A stretch of DNA of 64,000 nt from an uncultured Lachnospiraceae bacterium (GTDB lineage Bacteria > Bacillota > Clostridia > Lachnospirales > Lachnospiraceae). Below, in pieces: positions 35,686 to 44,517 of this stretch; position 1 is the stretch's first letter; each line of letters starts with the position of its first letter. The position numbers were made by a program, and so were the translations under genes. Below the pieces are notes generated by a model. That model was not told the DNA's origin and did no database searches. It worked only from the letters and a program-made list of their open reading frames with translations. The stretch spans positions 51,802 to 115,801 of the forward strand of contig CAJTNC010000008.1 of assembly GCA_910577955.1 (NCBI GenBank), read 5' to 3'.

Positions 35686-36646
35686 CGGAATACTGATCGT
35701 GAAGAAAGAGCGGGATTACACCTCGAACGATGTGGTGGCGAAGCTTAGAGGGATCTGTCGTCAGAAAAAGATCGGGCATACGGGCACCCTTGATCCGAAT
35801 GCGGAGGGAGTGCTGCCGGTCTGTCTCGGAAATGCCACAAAGCTCTGCGATATGCTGACAGACCGCAGCAAGGAATATGTGGCGGAGATAACCTTTGGCA
35901 TAACCACGGACACTCAGGATATCTGGGGGCAGGTGCTCACGGACAGCGGCGACAAATGGCGGGAGATACCGACAGCGGAGATAGAAGCGGTGATTTTTTC
36001 CTTTCGGGGAAAGCAGCTTCAGATCCCGCCCATGTATTCAGCCCTCAAAGTAAACGGAAAAAGGCTTTATGAACTGGCCAGAGCCGGTGTGGAAGTAGAG
36101 AGAAAGCCGAGAGAAATAGAGATAGAAGAGATAGAAATAATGCCGTCTGCTGGTTTTGCTGAAAAAAAGACTCATCAGGCGGCATCTTTTTTGGCGCAGC
36201 CCAAACTGTGTATCAGAGTGGTCTGTTCTAAGGGGACGTATATCCGCACGCTCTGTCAGGATATCGGAGAAAAACTGGGGTGCGGTGCGGCGATGAGCTC
36301 TCTGGTGCGGACAAGAGTAGGCGGTTTCCTGCTGGAAAATGCCGCCACATTGTCAGAAATAGAAAAAATCAGGGATACGGAAGGTCTGGAGAGCATCCTG
36401 ATCCCGGTGGACCGGTGCTTTCGGGAATATCCGGTCCTCAAGGCGGCGAAGGCCGGGGAGAGATTTTTGAAAAACGGGAATGAACTGAAATATTCTCTGC
36501 TGGAGGGAGATCCGGCAGGGTTGAAGGATATGGCGGACGGAAGTCCTTTCAGGGTCTATGACAAAGCAGGGCGTTTTTTCGGGGTATATGTGGTGCGGAA
36601 AGAGAAGGGTGTGTTAAAGCCGTGGAAGATGTTTTTGCCGGAGTAG
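35678..36646 (+). CDS. truB: tRNA pseudouridine-55 synthase TruB
   Basis: 322 residues from a GTG at 35678 (MLNGILIVKKERDYTSNDVVAKLR), inside the end of nrnA with GGAGGAGACAGG upstream. The catalytic Asp is in GHTGTLDPNAEGVLPVCLG; QIPPMYSALKVNGKRLYELAR and CSKGTYIRTLCQDIG are typical. A 12-16 residue stretch near residue 155 (AGFAEKKTHQAASFLAQ) is longer than in many homologues. It makes Psi55 in tRNA. Confidence 0.95.
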   Translation: MLNGILIVKKERDYTSNDVVAKLRGICRQKKIGHTGTLDPNAEGVLPVCLGNATKLCDMLTDRSKEYVAEITFGITTDTQDIWGQVLTDSGDKWREIPTAEIEAVIFSFRGKQLQIPPMYSALKVNGKRLYELARAGVEVERKPREIEIEEIEIMPSAGFAEKKTHQAASFLAQPKLCIRVVCSKGTYIRTLCQDIGEKLGCGAAMSSLVRTRVGGFLLENAATLSEIEKIRDTEGLESILIPVDRCFREYPVLKAAKAGERFLKNGNELKYSLLEGDPAGLKDMADGSPFRVYDKAGRFFGVYVVRKEKGVLKPWKMFLPE

Positions 36647-36657
36647 AGAGGTGCGGG

Positions 36658-37581
36658 ATGCGGATTATCGAGCGAGATGCAAAGTTTCAATTAGAGAAGC
36701 CTTCGGCGGTGGCAATCGGAAAGTTTGACGGGATCCACAGGGGGCATCATAGCCTGCTTGGCCATGTTTTGGAACAGAAGGAAAAGGGACTGCAGGCGGT
36801 GGTCTTTACCTTTGATCCTTCTCCGGCGGCGCTTTTTTCCGGGACGAGCCTGCCGGAGCTGACGACGAAGAGGGAGAAGAGAGCCCTTTTCGGAGAAATG
36901 GGGATCGATGTGCTGATAGAATTTCCTCTGAGTTTTGAGACGGCTGCGACGGAACCGGAAGCGTTTATCGAGAAGGTGCTGGCGGGGCAGATGAAAACGG
37001 CTTATATTGCGGCGGGGGAGGATCTGTCTTTCGGAAAAATGGGAAAAGGCGATGCGGCGCTGCTGCGAAACATGGCAAAAGAATTCGGATATCAGACACA
37101 GATCATCAAGAAAGTCTGTCTGGACGGCGTGGAGATCAGTTCCAGCTATGTGAGGGAAGTGATCAAAAAAGGCGACATGGAAAAGGCGGAACGCCTGATC
37201 GGGGAGGCCTACAGCGTGAGCGGCATTGTAGCTCACGGGAAAAAGCTGGGCAGAACACTGGGGATGCCTACGGTAAATCTCTTGCCGGAAAAAGAAAAGC
37301 TGCTGCCTCCCTACGGCGTTTATTTTTCTGAGGTTTCCGTGGGGGAACGTATTTATAAAGGCATTACAAACATCGGATGCAAGCCTACTGTAAATGATGA
37401 AAAACAGGCCGGCGTGGAAACCTATCTCTATGATTTTGCGCAGGATATCTACGGGAGGGAGATCACGGTCAGACTGCTTTCTTTCCACAGGCCGGAGAAA
37501 AAATTTGAGTCTGTGGAAGTTTTAAAGAGACAGATGGCTTCGGATATCGCTATGGGGCGGTATTATGTACATAGAAAATGA
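36658..37581 (+). CDS. ribF: Riboflavin kinase/FAD synthetase RibF
   Basis: 307 residues from ATG 36658. FAD synthetase half: AIGKFDGIHRGHHSLLGHV, TFDPSPAALF, ISSSYVREVIKKGDMEKAERLIG; kinase half: VAHGKKLGRTLGMPTVNLLPEKEKLLPPYGVYF and GITNIGCKPTV. Makes FMN and FAD. Last gene of the canonical operon here; instead of rpsO, a set of envelope-related genes follows. Confidence 0.96.
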   Translation: MRIIERDAKFQLEKPSAVAIGKFDGIHRGHHSLLGHVLEQKEKGLQAVVFTFDPSPAALFSGTSLPELTTKREKRALFGEMGIDVLIEFPLSFETAATEPEAFIEKVLAGQMKTAYIAAGEDLSFGKMGKGDAALLRNMAKEFGYQTQIIKKVCLDGVEISSSYVREVIKKGDMEKAERLIGEAYSVSGIVAHGKKLGRTLGMPTVNLLPEKEKLLPPYGVYFSEVSVGERIYKGITNIGCKPTVNDEKQAGVETYLYDFAQDIYGREITVRLLSFHRPEKKFESVEVLKRQMASDIAMGRYYVHRK

Positions 37582-37669
37582 TGATTGCGGATCAGGAATC
37601 AATATGAGATAATGTTCGGGAGAGCAGTGTGAGATGTCCCGGCTTTGGATAACATGAGGTTTCATTAAG

Positions 37670-38836
37670 ATGAACGGAAATCAGAATCAAAAAAATACGG
37701 GGGAACAGATAAAAGATGCGCTGTCGGAGGCCTTGCAGAGCGGAGATTTTAAGGGCTTTAAGGATCTTGTTGCCCAGACGGTGACAGATACTTTGGATGA
37801 AGTGGGAAAGCAGATTCCGAAAGTGGTTGTTCCGCCCGGGGATATTTTTGCGTGGAAGCAGAAAACCGAGGAGAATGTTCCGGCGGTAAAGAAAAGCAGC
37901 GTCGGAAAAGTCCCCGGCATCTTATTTCAGGTGTTTGGCGGCATCGGTCTGGGCATCACGGGAGTAGCCATGTCCGCAGGGCTGTTTCTTTTTTTGATCG
38001 GCGTCAGGGACACGCTGACGGGCTTACTGATCAATCTGGTTTTTATGGCCGGTTTTGCCGGTATGATCGGAGTGGGGATCGGCAAGCGGAACCGTTTAAA
38101 ACGGGCGGACAGATATGCAGATCTCTGCGGTTCAAAGATGTACGGGGATATTGAGAAACTGGCGCGGGAAACGGGAAGAAGCGTCAGGTATGTGAGGAGA
38201 GATATTAAAAAGATGCTGAGAGCCGGCATATTCCCCGAAGGTCATTTAGATGAACAGAAAACCTGTTTTATGTTGAGTGATACGGTTTACAGGCAGTATC
38301 TGGAAGTTTTAAAAAACAGGCAGATCAGGGAGGAAGAGGAAAAAAGGATCGTTGCTCCGGAACAGAAGACGGAGAGCGGACAGCCGGAATCCTCTTCGGA
38401 AAATGAGTTGAACGCCATGATAGCGGAGGGGATGGAGTGTATCCGCAGACTGAAAGAGTTGAATGAGAACATAGAGGGGGAAGTGATTTCCGGCAAACTG
38501 TTCCGGCTGGAAAATCTGTTGAAGGAGATTTTTGACAGTGTGAGAGAACATCCGGAGCAGAGGCACCGTATGCGCAAGCCCATGGATTATTATCTGCCGA
38601 CAACCTTGAAACTGGTGGAAGCGTATGAAGAGTTTGACGGGCTCAGCATGCCGGGGGAAGATATCTTGCAGGCAAAAGCGGAGATAGAAAAGACGTTGGA
38701 TATTATCAATGAGGCGTTTACGGAACTTTTGAACAATCTGTTTCAGGATACCGTGTTTGATGTGACTACGGACGCTCAGGTGTTGAAGAGCATGTTGGCA
38801 AGGGAAGGGCTTGCAAAGGAGATGGAGTTTACCTGA
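37670..38836 (+). CDS. XpaC-like membrane protein
   Basis: 388 residues. The N-terminus is hydrophilic, then two close TM helices (GIGLGITGVAMSAGLFLFLIG and GLLINLVFMAGFAGMIGVGIG), a basic linker and a helical C-terminal half (KLFRLENLLKEIFDSVREHPEQRHRMRKPMDYYLPTTLKLVEAYEEF) characteristic of the XpaC/5-bromo-4-chloroindolyl phosphate hydrolysis family. It precedes telA by 53 bp, the standard XpaC-TelA pairing in Firmicutes. Enzymatic activity is doubtful; a role in envelope stress is usually suggested. Confidence 0.8.
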   Translation: MNGNQNQKNTGEQIKDALSEALQSGDFKGFKDLVAQTVTDTLDEVGKQIPKVVVPPGDIFAWKQKTEENVPAVKKSSVGKVPGILFQVFGGIGLGITGVAMSAGLFLFLIGVRDTLTGLLINLVFMAGFAGMIGVGIGKRNRLKRADRYADLCGSKMYGDIEKLARETGRSVRYVRRDIKKMLRAGIFPEGHLDEQKTCFMLSDTVYRQYLEVLKNRQIREEEEKRIVAPEQKTESGQPESSSENELNAMIAEGMECIRRLKELNENIEGEVISGKLFRLENLLKEIFDSVREHPEQRHRMRKPMDYYLPTTLKLVEAYEEFDGLSMPGEDILQAKAEIEKTLDIINEAFTELLNNLFQDTVFDVTTDAQVLKSMLAREGLAKEMEFT

Positions 38837-38889
38837 GAAAGGAAAATGCAGGGTGGAATCCGTAAAGATGAGGAACGGGAGGGTATATT

Positions 38890-39951
38890 ATGGAAAACAA
38901 GTTGGATGAAATGTTGAAGGAGGCTCCGACGCTTTCCTTTGAGCCGGAGATGGTGGATGAGTTTGCCGGTCAGATCGATATTGCCAACACCCAGATGGTA
39001 CTGTGCTACGGGGCCGGCAGTCAGAAAAAGATTGCCGAATTTTCGGAGAGCGCTCTGAACAATGTCCGTACAAAAGATATGGGAGAGATCGGCCGGATGC
39101 TCACGGATGTGGTAGCGGAGCTCAAAAACTTTGAGGAGGAAGAGGAAAAAGGATTCTTCGGAATTTTTAAGAAAAGCGGCAATAAACTGCGGAATCTGAA
39201 AGCGAAGTATGATAAAGCGGAAGTCAACATCAATAAGATCGTCGAAGTGTTGGAAAATCATCAGGTGACGCTTCTGAAAGATGTGGCAATGTTAGATAAA
39301 ATGTATGAACTGAACCTGAGTTATTTCAAGGAATTGTCCATGTATATTCTGGCGGGCAAAAAGAAGTTAGAGCAGGCAAGAAACGAAGAACTGCCCAGAC
39401 TTCTTGATAAGGCCGGGGCGAGCGGGCTGCCGGAGGATTCGCAGGCGGCAAAGGATTACGCGGCAATGTGCGAGCGGTTTGAAAAAAAGATTTACGATCT
39501 GGAACTGACAAAGGCGGTTGCTTTGCAAATGGCGCCCCAGATCCGCTTGATTCAGGGGAACGATACGGCCATGTCGGAAAAGATACAATCCACTTTGGTC
39601 AATACCATTCCTCTGTGGAAAAGCCAGATGGTGATCGCTATCGGAGCGGAGCATTCCGGTGAGGCGGCGAAAGCGCAGCGGGAAGTGACGGATATGACCA
39701 ATGAACTGCTTAAGAAAAATGCGGAGAAGCTTAGAAGCGCGACGATCGATACCGCCAGAGAGAGCGAGCGGGGCATCGTGGATATTGAGACATTGACGGC
39801 GACGAACCGGATCCTGATCAACACTCTGGACGAGGTGATTAAAATACAGGAAGACGGCCGCGCAAAGAGGAAGAGTGCGGAAGAGGAACTGGAGAGGATT
39901 GAAAATGAAATGCGGCAGAAGCTGCTTGAGATGAGCCGCACTTCCGCATAA
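38890..39951 (+). CDS. TelA/toxic-anion resistance family protein
   Basis: 353 residues, largely alpha-helical and acidic/basic, with GGAGGG upstream of ATG. The TelA fold shows in GAGSQKKIAEFSESALNNVRTKDMGEIGRMLTDVVAELKNF, the basic IFKKSGNKLRNLKAKYDK, IPLWKSQMVIAIG and IDIETLTATNRILINTLDEVI. Family members are linked with tellurite, colicin and envelope-stress tolerance in some hosts; the real function is unknown. Paired with the preceding XpaC-like gene. Confidence 0.9.
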   Translation: MENKLDEMLKEAPTLSFEPEMVDEFAGQIDIANTQMVLCYGAGSQKKIAEFSESALNNVRTKDMGEIGRMLTDVVAELKNFEEEEEKGFFGIFKKSGNKLRNLKAKYDKAEVNINKIVEVLENHQVTLLKDVAMLDKMYELNLSYFKELSMYILAGKKKLEQARNEELPRLLDKAGASGLPEDSQAAKDYAAMCERFEKKIYDLELTKAVALQMAPQIRLIQGNDTAMSEKIQSTLVNTIPLWKSQMVIAIGAEHSGEAAKAQREVTDMTNELLKKNAEKLRSATIDTARESERGIVDIETLTATNRILINTLDEVIKIQEDGRAKRKSAEEELERIENEMRQKLLEMSRTSA

Positions 39952-39980
39952 TATGTTTTTGGGACAGAAAGACTTTTTTG

Positions 39981-40009
39981 TTGAAAGATGCAGAAAAAAC
40001 AGTTATAAT
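39981..40009 (+). promoter_or_regulatory. Promoter of the Na/Pi symporter gene
   Basis: TTGAAA (39981-39986), 17-bp spacer, TATAAT (40004-40009), leaving about a 100-nt leader before ATG 40114. Confidence 0.65.
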
Positions 40010-40113
40010 GTACGCGTATGTAATGAGCGCTGCAGAGTATATTATTCTGTCAGATCACGAAGCGGAAACGCTGGAAGATAAGACGGCGTCACTGGGGACG
40101 AAGGGAGAAAAGT

Positions 40114-41760
40114 ATGGAAGTCAGCATAATACTGTCAATGGCCGGAGGGCTTGGACTCTTTCTGTATGGTATGCGTGTCATGAGCGACAGCATTGAGAAA
40201 GTGGCGGGTGCAAAACTCAGAAAGATCCTTGAGATGTTCACGACAAACCGCTTCACCGGCATTTTGGTGGGATTTATCTTTACGGCTCTGATTCAATCTT
40301 CTTCGGCCTGTACAGCGATGGTAGTCAGCTTTGTAAATGCAGGGCTTATGACCTTGTATCAGGCGGCAGGCGTGATTTTCGGTTCCAATATCGGAACAAC
40401 GGTAACAGCCCTTCTGGTATCTTTTAAACTGGAAAAATTTGCACCGATCATTCTGTTGGTCGGCGTGCTTTTGGTGATGTTCAGCAAGAAGCCGAAACTG
40501 TCGAGGTTTGGCGAAGTGATCATCGGATTCGGCGTGCTGTTCATGGGACTTGCCACCATGTCGGGAGCGATGGCGGGCTTGAAGGAATCTCCCTTTGTCA
40601 TGGACATGTTTTCGTCGCTTAGAAGCCCTCTTGTGGCAATTATTCTGGGTTTTGTGCTGACAGCGATCATTCAGAGTTCCTCCGTGACGGTCAGTATCAT
40701 GGTATTGATGGCAAATCAGGGGCTGTTAGGACTTGATATGTGTATGTACATAACGCTGGGCTGTAATATCGGCGCTTGTACCACAGCTATTTTGGCATCT
40801 CTGGCGGGTAAGAAGGACGCAAAGCGTGCGGCTATGATCCACCTGCTGTTCAATGTTTTCGGAACGGTCATCATGTATGTGATCCTGCAGTTTGCGATGA
40901 ATCAGGTGCTGGGTCTTTTCGTCAGCATGGCCGGGGACAATCCGGGGCGTATTGTGGCTTATGCGCATATGTTCTTCAAGATATTCCTTGTGGTAGTGCT
41001 CACACCGTTTATCGGCGGCATTGTGAAGCTGACCTATGTCATTATACCCGGAAGTGACAAGAAAGTGGGTTACAGAGACAGCTTCCAGCTCAAATATATT
41101 GGTAATAAGGTAGTATTAAATCCTGCCACAGCAGTTGTGGAAGTCATCAAGGAGATCGACCGCATGGCGTCTCTTGCCAGCGAGAACTTAAACCGGGCGA
41201 TGAACGCGCTTATCACACTGGATGAAGAGGATATAGAGGAAGTATATACGGTGGAGGAAAATATTAACTTCCTGAACCATGCGATCACCAGTTATCTGGT
41301 GAAGATCAACCAGACGACGCTGCCGATCGAGGACGTGAAGATGATCGGCGGTCTGTTCCATGTGGTGAACGATATCGAGCGGATCGGCGACCATGCGGAG
41401 AATATTGCGGACAATGCGGTGAAGCGGCGGGACGGAAATATTTCCATCAGCAAGGATGCGCAGCAGGAACTTGGCGAGATGCTTGACATGGTCAACACGA
41501 TCATGCGTTATTCCGTGGATATGTTTGCGAAGGGGACTCAGGAGCATCTTCAGGATATCATCAGACTGGAGGAAGCGGTGGACGAAAAGGAGAGAGAATT
41601 GCAGCAAAATCATGTGGACAGGCTGACGAGAAACGAGTGTACGCCGGCTGCCGGTATGCTGTTTTCGGATATCGCTTCAGGGTTGGAGAGAGTTTCTGAT
41701 CATGCCACCAATATTGCATTTTCCATTTTCGGCAGCGATAACGAGGAGACGGAAGACTAG
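40114..41760 (+). CDS. Na+/phosphate cotransporter with PhoU-like domain
   Basis: 548 residues with AAGGGAG upstream. Two Na/Pi cotransporter repeats, each with the QSSS motif (FTALIQSSSACTAMVVSFVNAG and TAIIQSSSVTVSIMVLMANQG), around 8-9 TM helices, then a PhoU-like C-terminal helical bundle (about 340-548; NEVVNDIERIGDHAENIADNA-like motif VVNDIERIGDHAENI and SGLERVSDHATNI). Imports phosphate driven by sodium, with the PhoU part probably regulatory. Own promoter, so separate from telA. Confidence 0.92.
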   Translation: MEVSIILSMAGGLGLFLYGMRVMSDSIEKVAGAKLRKILEMFTTNRFTGILVGFIFTALIQSSSACTAMVVSFVNAGLMTLYQAAGVIFGSNIGTTVTALLVSFKLEKFAPIILLVGVLLVMFSKKPKLSRFGEVIIGFGVLFMGLATMSGAMAGLKESPFVMDMFSSLRSPLVAIILGFVLTAIIQSSSVTVSIMVLMANQGLLGLDMCMYITLGCNIGACTTAILASLAGKKDAKRAAMIHLLFNVFGTVIMYVILQFAMNQVLGLFVSMAGDNPGRIVAYAHMFFKIFLVVVLTPFIGGIVKLTYVIIPGSDKKVGYRDSFQLKYIGNKVVLNPATAVVEVIKEIDRMASLASENLNRAMNALITLDEEDIEEVYTVEENINFLNHAITSYLVKINQTTLPIEDVKMIGGLFHVVNDIERIGDHAENIADNAVKRRDGNISISKDAQQELGEMLDMVNTIMRYSVDMFAKGTQEHLQDIIRLEEAVDEKERELQQNHVDRLTRNECTPAAGMLFSDIASGLERVSDHATNIAFSIFGSDNEETED

Positions 41761-41783
41761 ATAAAGAGAGATAGAAGATTAAA

Positions 41784-42842
41784 ATGGATAAAAAGAAGAT
41801 AAAATTCAAAAAAACCATAGTGTATTCCTGCGGCATGTTCCTTGCTGCAGGAATGTTTTTACAGGCAGGGCTGCGGGGGTTGGCCAAAGAGACCGTAAGC
41901 ATGAGCGAAGTGATGCCGCCGGCTGTAGGAAGCGAAGCGTTGATGGGGTTGGAGAAAAGCCCGGAGCAGATTTTGAAGGAAGCGGAAGATATTGAGATGT
42001 TCGGTTACAAAAATCTGGGCATCGCCAATGTGGAAAATAATCTGAACATCCGGAAAGGTCCGGAGGAAACGACTTCCCTTGTGGGAAAGATGCCTAAGGA
42101 TTCCGCCTGTGAGATTTTGGGCCAAGAGGGAGAATGGTCAAAAATAAAATCCGGAAAGGTAGAAGGGTATGTAAAGACTGAGTTTCTTTTCACCGGCTCC
42201 GATGCGAGAGTCAAGGCAATGGATTTGGTTTCGATTTATGCGGTGGTGCATGCCGATGCCCTGCGGGTCAGATTAGAGCCCAGCACAGAGGCTTCGATCT
42301 ACACGCAGGTGGCGCAGGGGGAGATGCTTGAGTATGTGCAGACGTTGGATAACGGCTGGGTCGAGATCATGCTGGACGATGAGACCGTATATGTTTCCGG
42401 AGAGTATGTGGAACTGGAAGAAGAATTGACCACGGCGGTCACTCTGACGGAACTGCTCTACGGCGCAGGGGTGTCGGATGTCCGAGTCAGCATCTGCGAG
42501 TATGCGAAACAGTTTCTCGGAAATCGGTATGTGTACGGCGGCAGCAGCCTGACAAAGGGAACGGACTGTTCCGGCTTCACGATGAGGGTTTACCAGCAGT
42601 TCGGCATAAGCTTACCTCATTCTTCGAGAGCTCAGGCAAATATGGGAACGAAGATCAAGGCTTCTGAGGCGAAGCCCGGCGATTTGTTTTTCTACGGCGG
42701 CGGAGGCGGCTATATCAATCATGTGGCGCTCTATATCGGCAGCGGTCAGGTGATTCACGCCAGTTCGCCCAAGACCGGCATCCGGATCAGCAACTGCAAT
42801 TACAGAACGCCGGTGAAGGTGGTAAGGATCATCAATTCCTGA
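41784..42842 (+). CDS. Secreted SH3-NlpC/P60 peptidoglycan hydrolase
   Basis: 352 residues. N-terminal signal/anchor (KTIVYSCGMFLAAGMFLQAG), two SH3b domains (LGIANVENNLNIRKGPEETTSLVGKMPKDSACEILG and VVHADALRVRLEPSTEASIY) and C-terminal NlpC/P60. The catalytic Cys is in GGSSLTKGTDCSGFTMRV, His in GYINHVALYIGSG, and the third residue in QVIHASSP. A DL-endopeptidase of stem peptides outside the membrane. It follows the transporter by 23 bp and may be co-transcribed. Confidence 0.92.
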   Translation: MDKKKIKFKKTIVYSCGMFLAAGMFLQAGLRGLAKETVSMSEVMPPAVGSEALMGLEKSPEQILKEAEDIEMFGYKNLGIANVENNLNIRKGPEETTSLVGKMPKDSACEILGQEGEWSKIKSGKVEGYVKTEFLFTGSDARVKAMDLVSIYAVVHADALRVRLEPSTEASIYTQVAQGEMLEYVQTLDNGWVEIMLDDETVYVSGEYVELEEELTTAVTLTELLYGAGVSDVRVSICEYAKQFLGNRYVYGGSSLTKGTDCSGFTMRVYQQFGISLPHSSRAQANMGTKIKASEAKPGDLFFYGGGGGYINHVALYIGSGQVIHASSPKTGIRISNCNYRTPVKVVRIINS

Positions 42843-42942
42843 TAGAAGATATTGTATAAATTGCTCGCTGAATAATTGTTTTTTGGTAAATTTTATGTTA
42901 CTATATCATAAAAACTATTATGCAGCTAAGGAGGAGGTTTTT

Positions 42943-43863
42943 ATGAGACTGGTGACACGATCTGATTTTGACGGATTGGTGTGCGGAGCGCTTCTGTTGG
43001 AGGCGGGGGTTATCGACCATTGGAAGTTTGCGCATCCTAAGGATCTGCAGGACGGGCTTGTGGAAGTAGGCGAAGATGACTGTCTGGCGAATGTACCCTA
43101 TGTGGAGGGATGCGGTCTTTGGTTTGACCATCATTCCAGTGAGCATGAACGTCTGCAGCTGGAGGGAAAGTACAAAGGGGAGAGCCGGATCGCCCCGTCC
43201 TGTGCGCGGATCATTTATGAATACTACGGCGGTGCAGAGCGGTTTCCGCAGTTCGGGGAACTGATGGAAGCGGTGGACAAAGTGGATTCCGGCAGCTTGA
43301 CTATCGATGAAGTGATGAATCCTCAGGGGTGGATACTGATTGGATTTTTGATGGATCCGAGAACAGGGCTCGGACGTTTTCGTGAGTTTTCCATCTCCAA
43401 CTATCAGCTTATGGAAAAGCTGTTGGAGGCGTGCCGGGTAATGACCACATCGGAGATTTTAGCGCTGTCGGATGTGCAGGAACGCATTAAAGTATATCAT
43501 GAGCAGACGGAGAAATTCAAAGAGATGGTTTTGGCGCATACCCGGGTGGACGGCAATGTGATCATCACTGATCTCAGAGGCGTATCACCGATCTATACCG
43601 GAAATCGTTTTATGATCTACAGTATGTATCCGGAGCAGAATATCTCCGCATGGATCGTCAGCGGAAGAGAGGGGCGCGGATGTTCGGCGGCGGTAGGTTA
43701 CAGTATTTTGAACAAAACCGCGACGCTGGATGTGGGCAGCCTGATGCTCAAATACAATGGCGGCGGCCATAAAAAAGTGGGCACCTGTCAGTTTAGTGAC
43801 GAGACGATGGAAAAGGGACTTTCCGATATGTTGGCGGAGTTGTGCAGCATGGCAAATACATAA
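42943..43863 (+). CDS. DHH-superfamily phosphoesterase
   Basis: 306 residues from ATG 42943 after AAGGAGGAGG. Opening TRSDFDGLVCGALLLEAG, GLWFDHHSSEHERLQ and the C-terminal YNGGGHKKVGTCQF give the DHH metal centre and the GGGH of DHHA1. Different from NrnA in the same window: it lacks the classical HIRPDGD entry motif. Substrate could be a nanoRNA, cyclic dinucleotide product or polyphosphate-like compound. Last gene before the rpsO promoter. Confidence 0.82.
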   Translation: MRLVTRSDFDGLVCGALLLEAGVIDHWKFAHPKDLQDGLVEVGEDDCLANVPYVEGCGLWFDHHSSEHERLQLEGKYKGESRIAPSCARIIYEYYGGAERFPQFGELMEAVDKVDSGSLTIDEVMNPQGWILIGFLMDPRTGLGRFREFSISNYQLMEKLLEACRVMTTSEILALSDVQERIKVYHEQTEKFKEMVLAHTRVDGNVIITDLRGVSPIYTGNRFMIYSMYPEQNISAWIVSGREGRGCSAAVGYSILNKTATLDVGSLMLKYNGGGHKKVGTCQFSDETMEKGLSDMLAELCSMANT

Positions 43864-43903
43864 GAGGAAAGATCAGGCAGCTTTCATTTTCTGAAAATAT
43901 TTG

Positions 43904-43932
43904 TTTACAATCCTGATGCTTTGTGTTATAGT
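43904..43932 (+). promoter_or_regulatory. rpsO promoter
   Basis: TTTACA (43904-43909), 17-bp spacer, TATAGT (43927-43932), followed by a structured leader. Confidence 0.7.
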
Positions 43933-43949
43933 AGAACGGTATGAGTTCA

Positions 43950-43996
43950 GCCGATACTCAGAGTCAGGAAACTCCGACCTGCCCTTGGTATCAGGC
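43950..43996 (+). promoter_or_regulatory. Structured rpsO leader, candidate S15 autoregulatory RNA
   Basis: Outer stem GCCGATAC (43950-43957) with GTATC-A-GGC near 43988-43996 and an inner GAGT/ACTC hairpin (43961-43974). It lies between the rpsO promoter and its ribosome site, where S15 translational control RNAs occur in Firmicutes. Whether it matches a known class cannot be told by eye. Confidence 0.45.
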
Positions 43997-44022
43997 GGTT
44001 ATAATAAGAGGAGGAAGAAACA

Positions 44023-44289
44023 ATGATTTCCAAAGAAAAGAAAGCAGCTATTATCAAAGAGTATGAGAGAACACCCGGCGATACAGGTTCACCGGAAGTA
44101 CAGATCGCTATCCTGACAGCGAGAATTCAGGAGCTGACAGAGCATCTGAAAGACAACCAGAAGGATCATCATTCCCGCCGTGGTATGTACATGATGATCG
44201 GTCAGAGACGTGGTCTTCTGGATTACTTAAAGAAGAAAGATATCGAGAGATATCGTACGTTAATTGAAAAGCTTGGTATCAGAAAGTAG
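44023..44289 (+). CDS. rpsO: 30S ribosomal protein S15
   Basis: 88 residues, the normal size. [88 protein letters not shown] spans the protein; key S15 features are TGSPEVQIA and DHHSRRG. Binds the 16S rRNA three-way junction. GAGGAGG upstream. The next gene is pnp, but with a long 228-bp spacer full of structure. Confidence 0.97.
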   Translation: MISKEKKAAIIKEYERTPGDTGSPEVQIAILTARIQELTEHLKDNQKDHHSRRGMYMMIGQRRGLLDYLKKKDIERYRTLIEKLGIRK

Positions 44290-44368
44290 TATGAAAACGT
44301 AGTGGGAGGCGTAACCGGAGACGTTGTTTTTGGTAACGCCTTTCATGGTTTCATGAGAACGTTCAATT

Positions 44369-44477
44369 CAGGTAGGAGATATGCTCCGAGACCACAGAAA
44401 ATGGCACTTCCCGCAGAGAGGCATTTGAATATGCCTAAGGAAGCGGCGTTTTCTGTAGTTTCGGTCTCTTCTGCCTG
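44369..44477 (+). promoter_or_regulatory. Long hairpin in the pnp leader
   Basis: In the 228-bp rpsO-pnp gap a large stem forms: CAGGTAGGAGA (from 44369) with the segment ending TCTTCTGCCTG (44477), and ACAGAAAA near 44393-44400 with TTTTCTGT near 44450-44457, plus ACTTCC/GGAAG at the tip. It resembles an RNase III-type processing hairpin, as used for pnp autoregulation in E. coli, but structure and mechanism are inferred. A shorter imperfect hairpin (GGCGTAACC/GGTAACGCC) sits at about 44307-44350. Confidence 0.55.
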
Positions 44478-44517
44478 ATGAATATAAAAAATCAGAGAGA
44501 AAAGGAGAAGAGAAATT

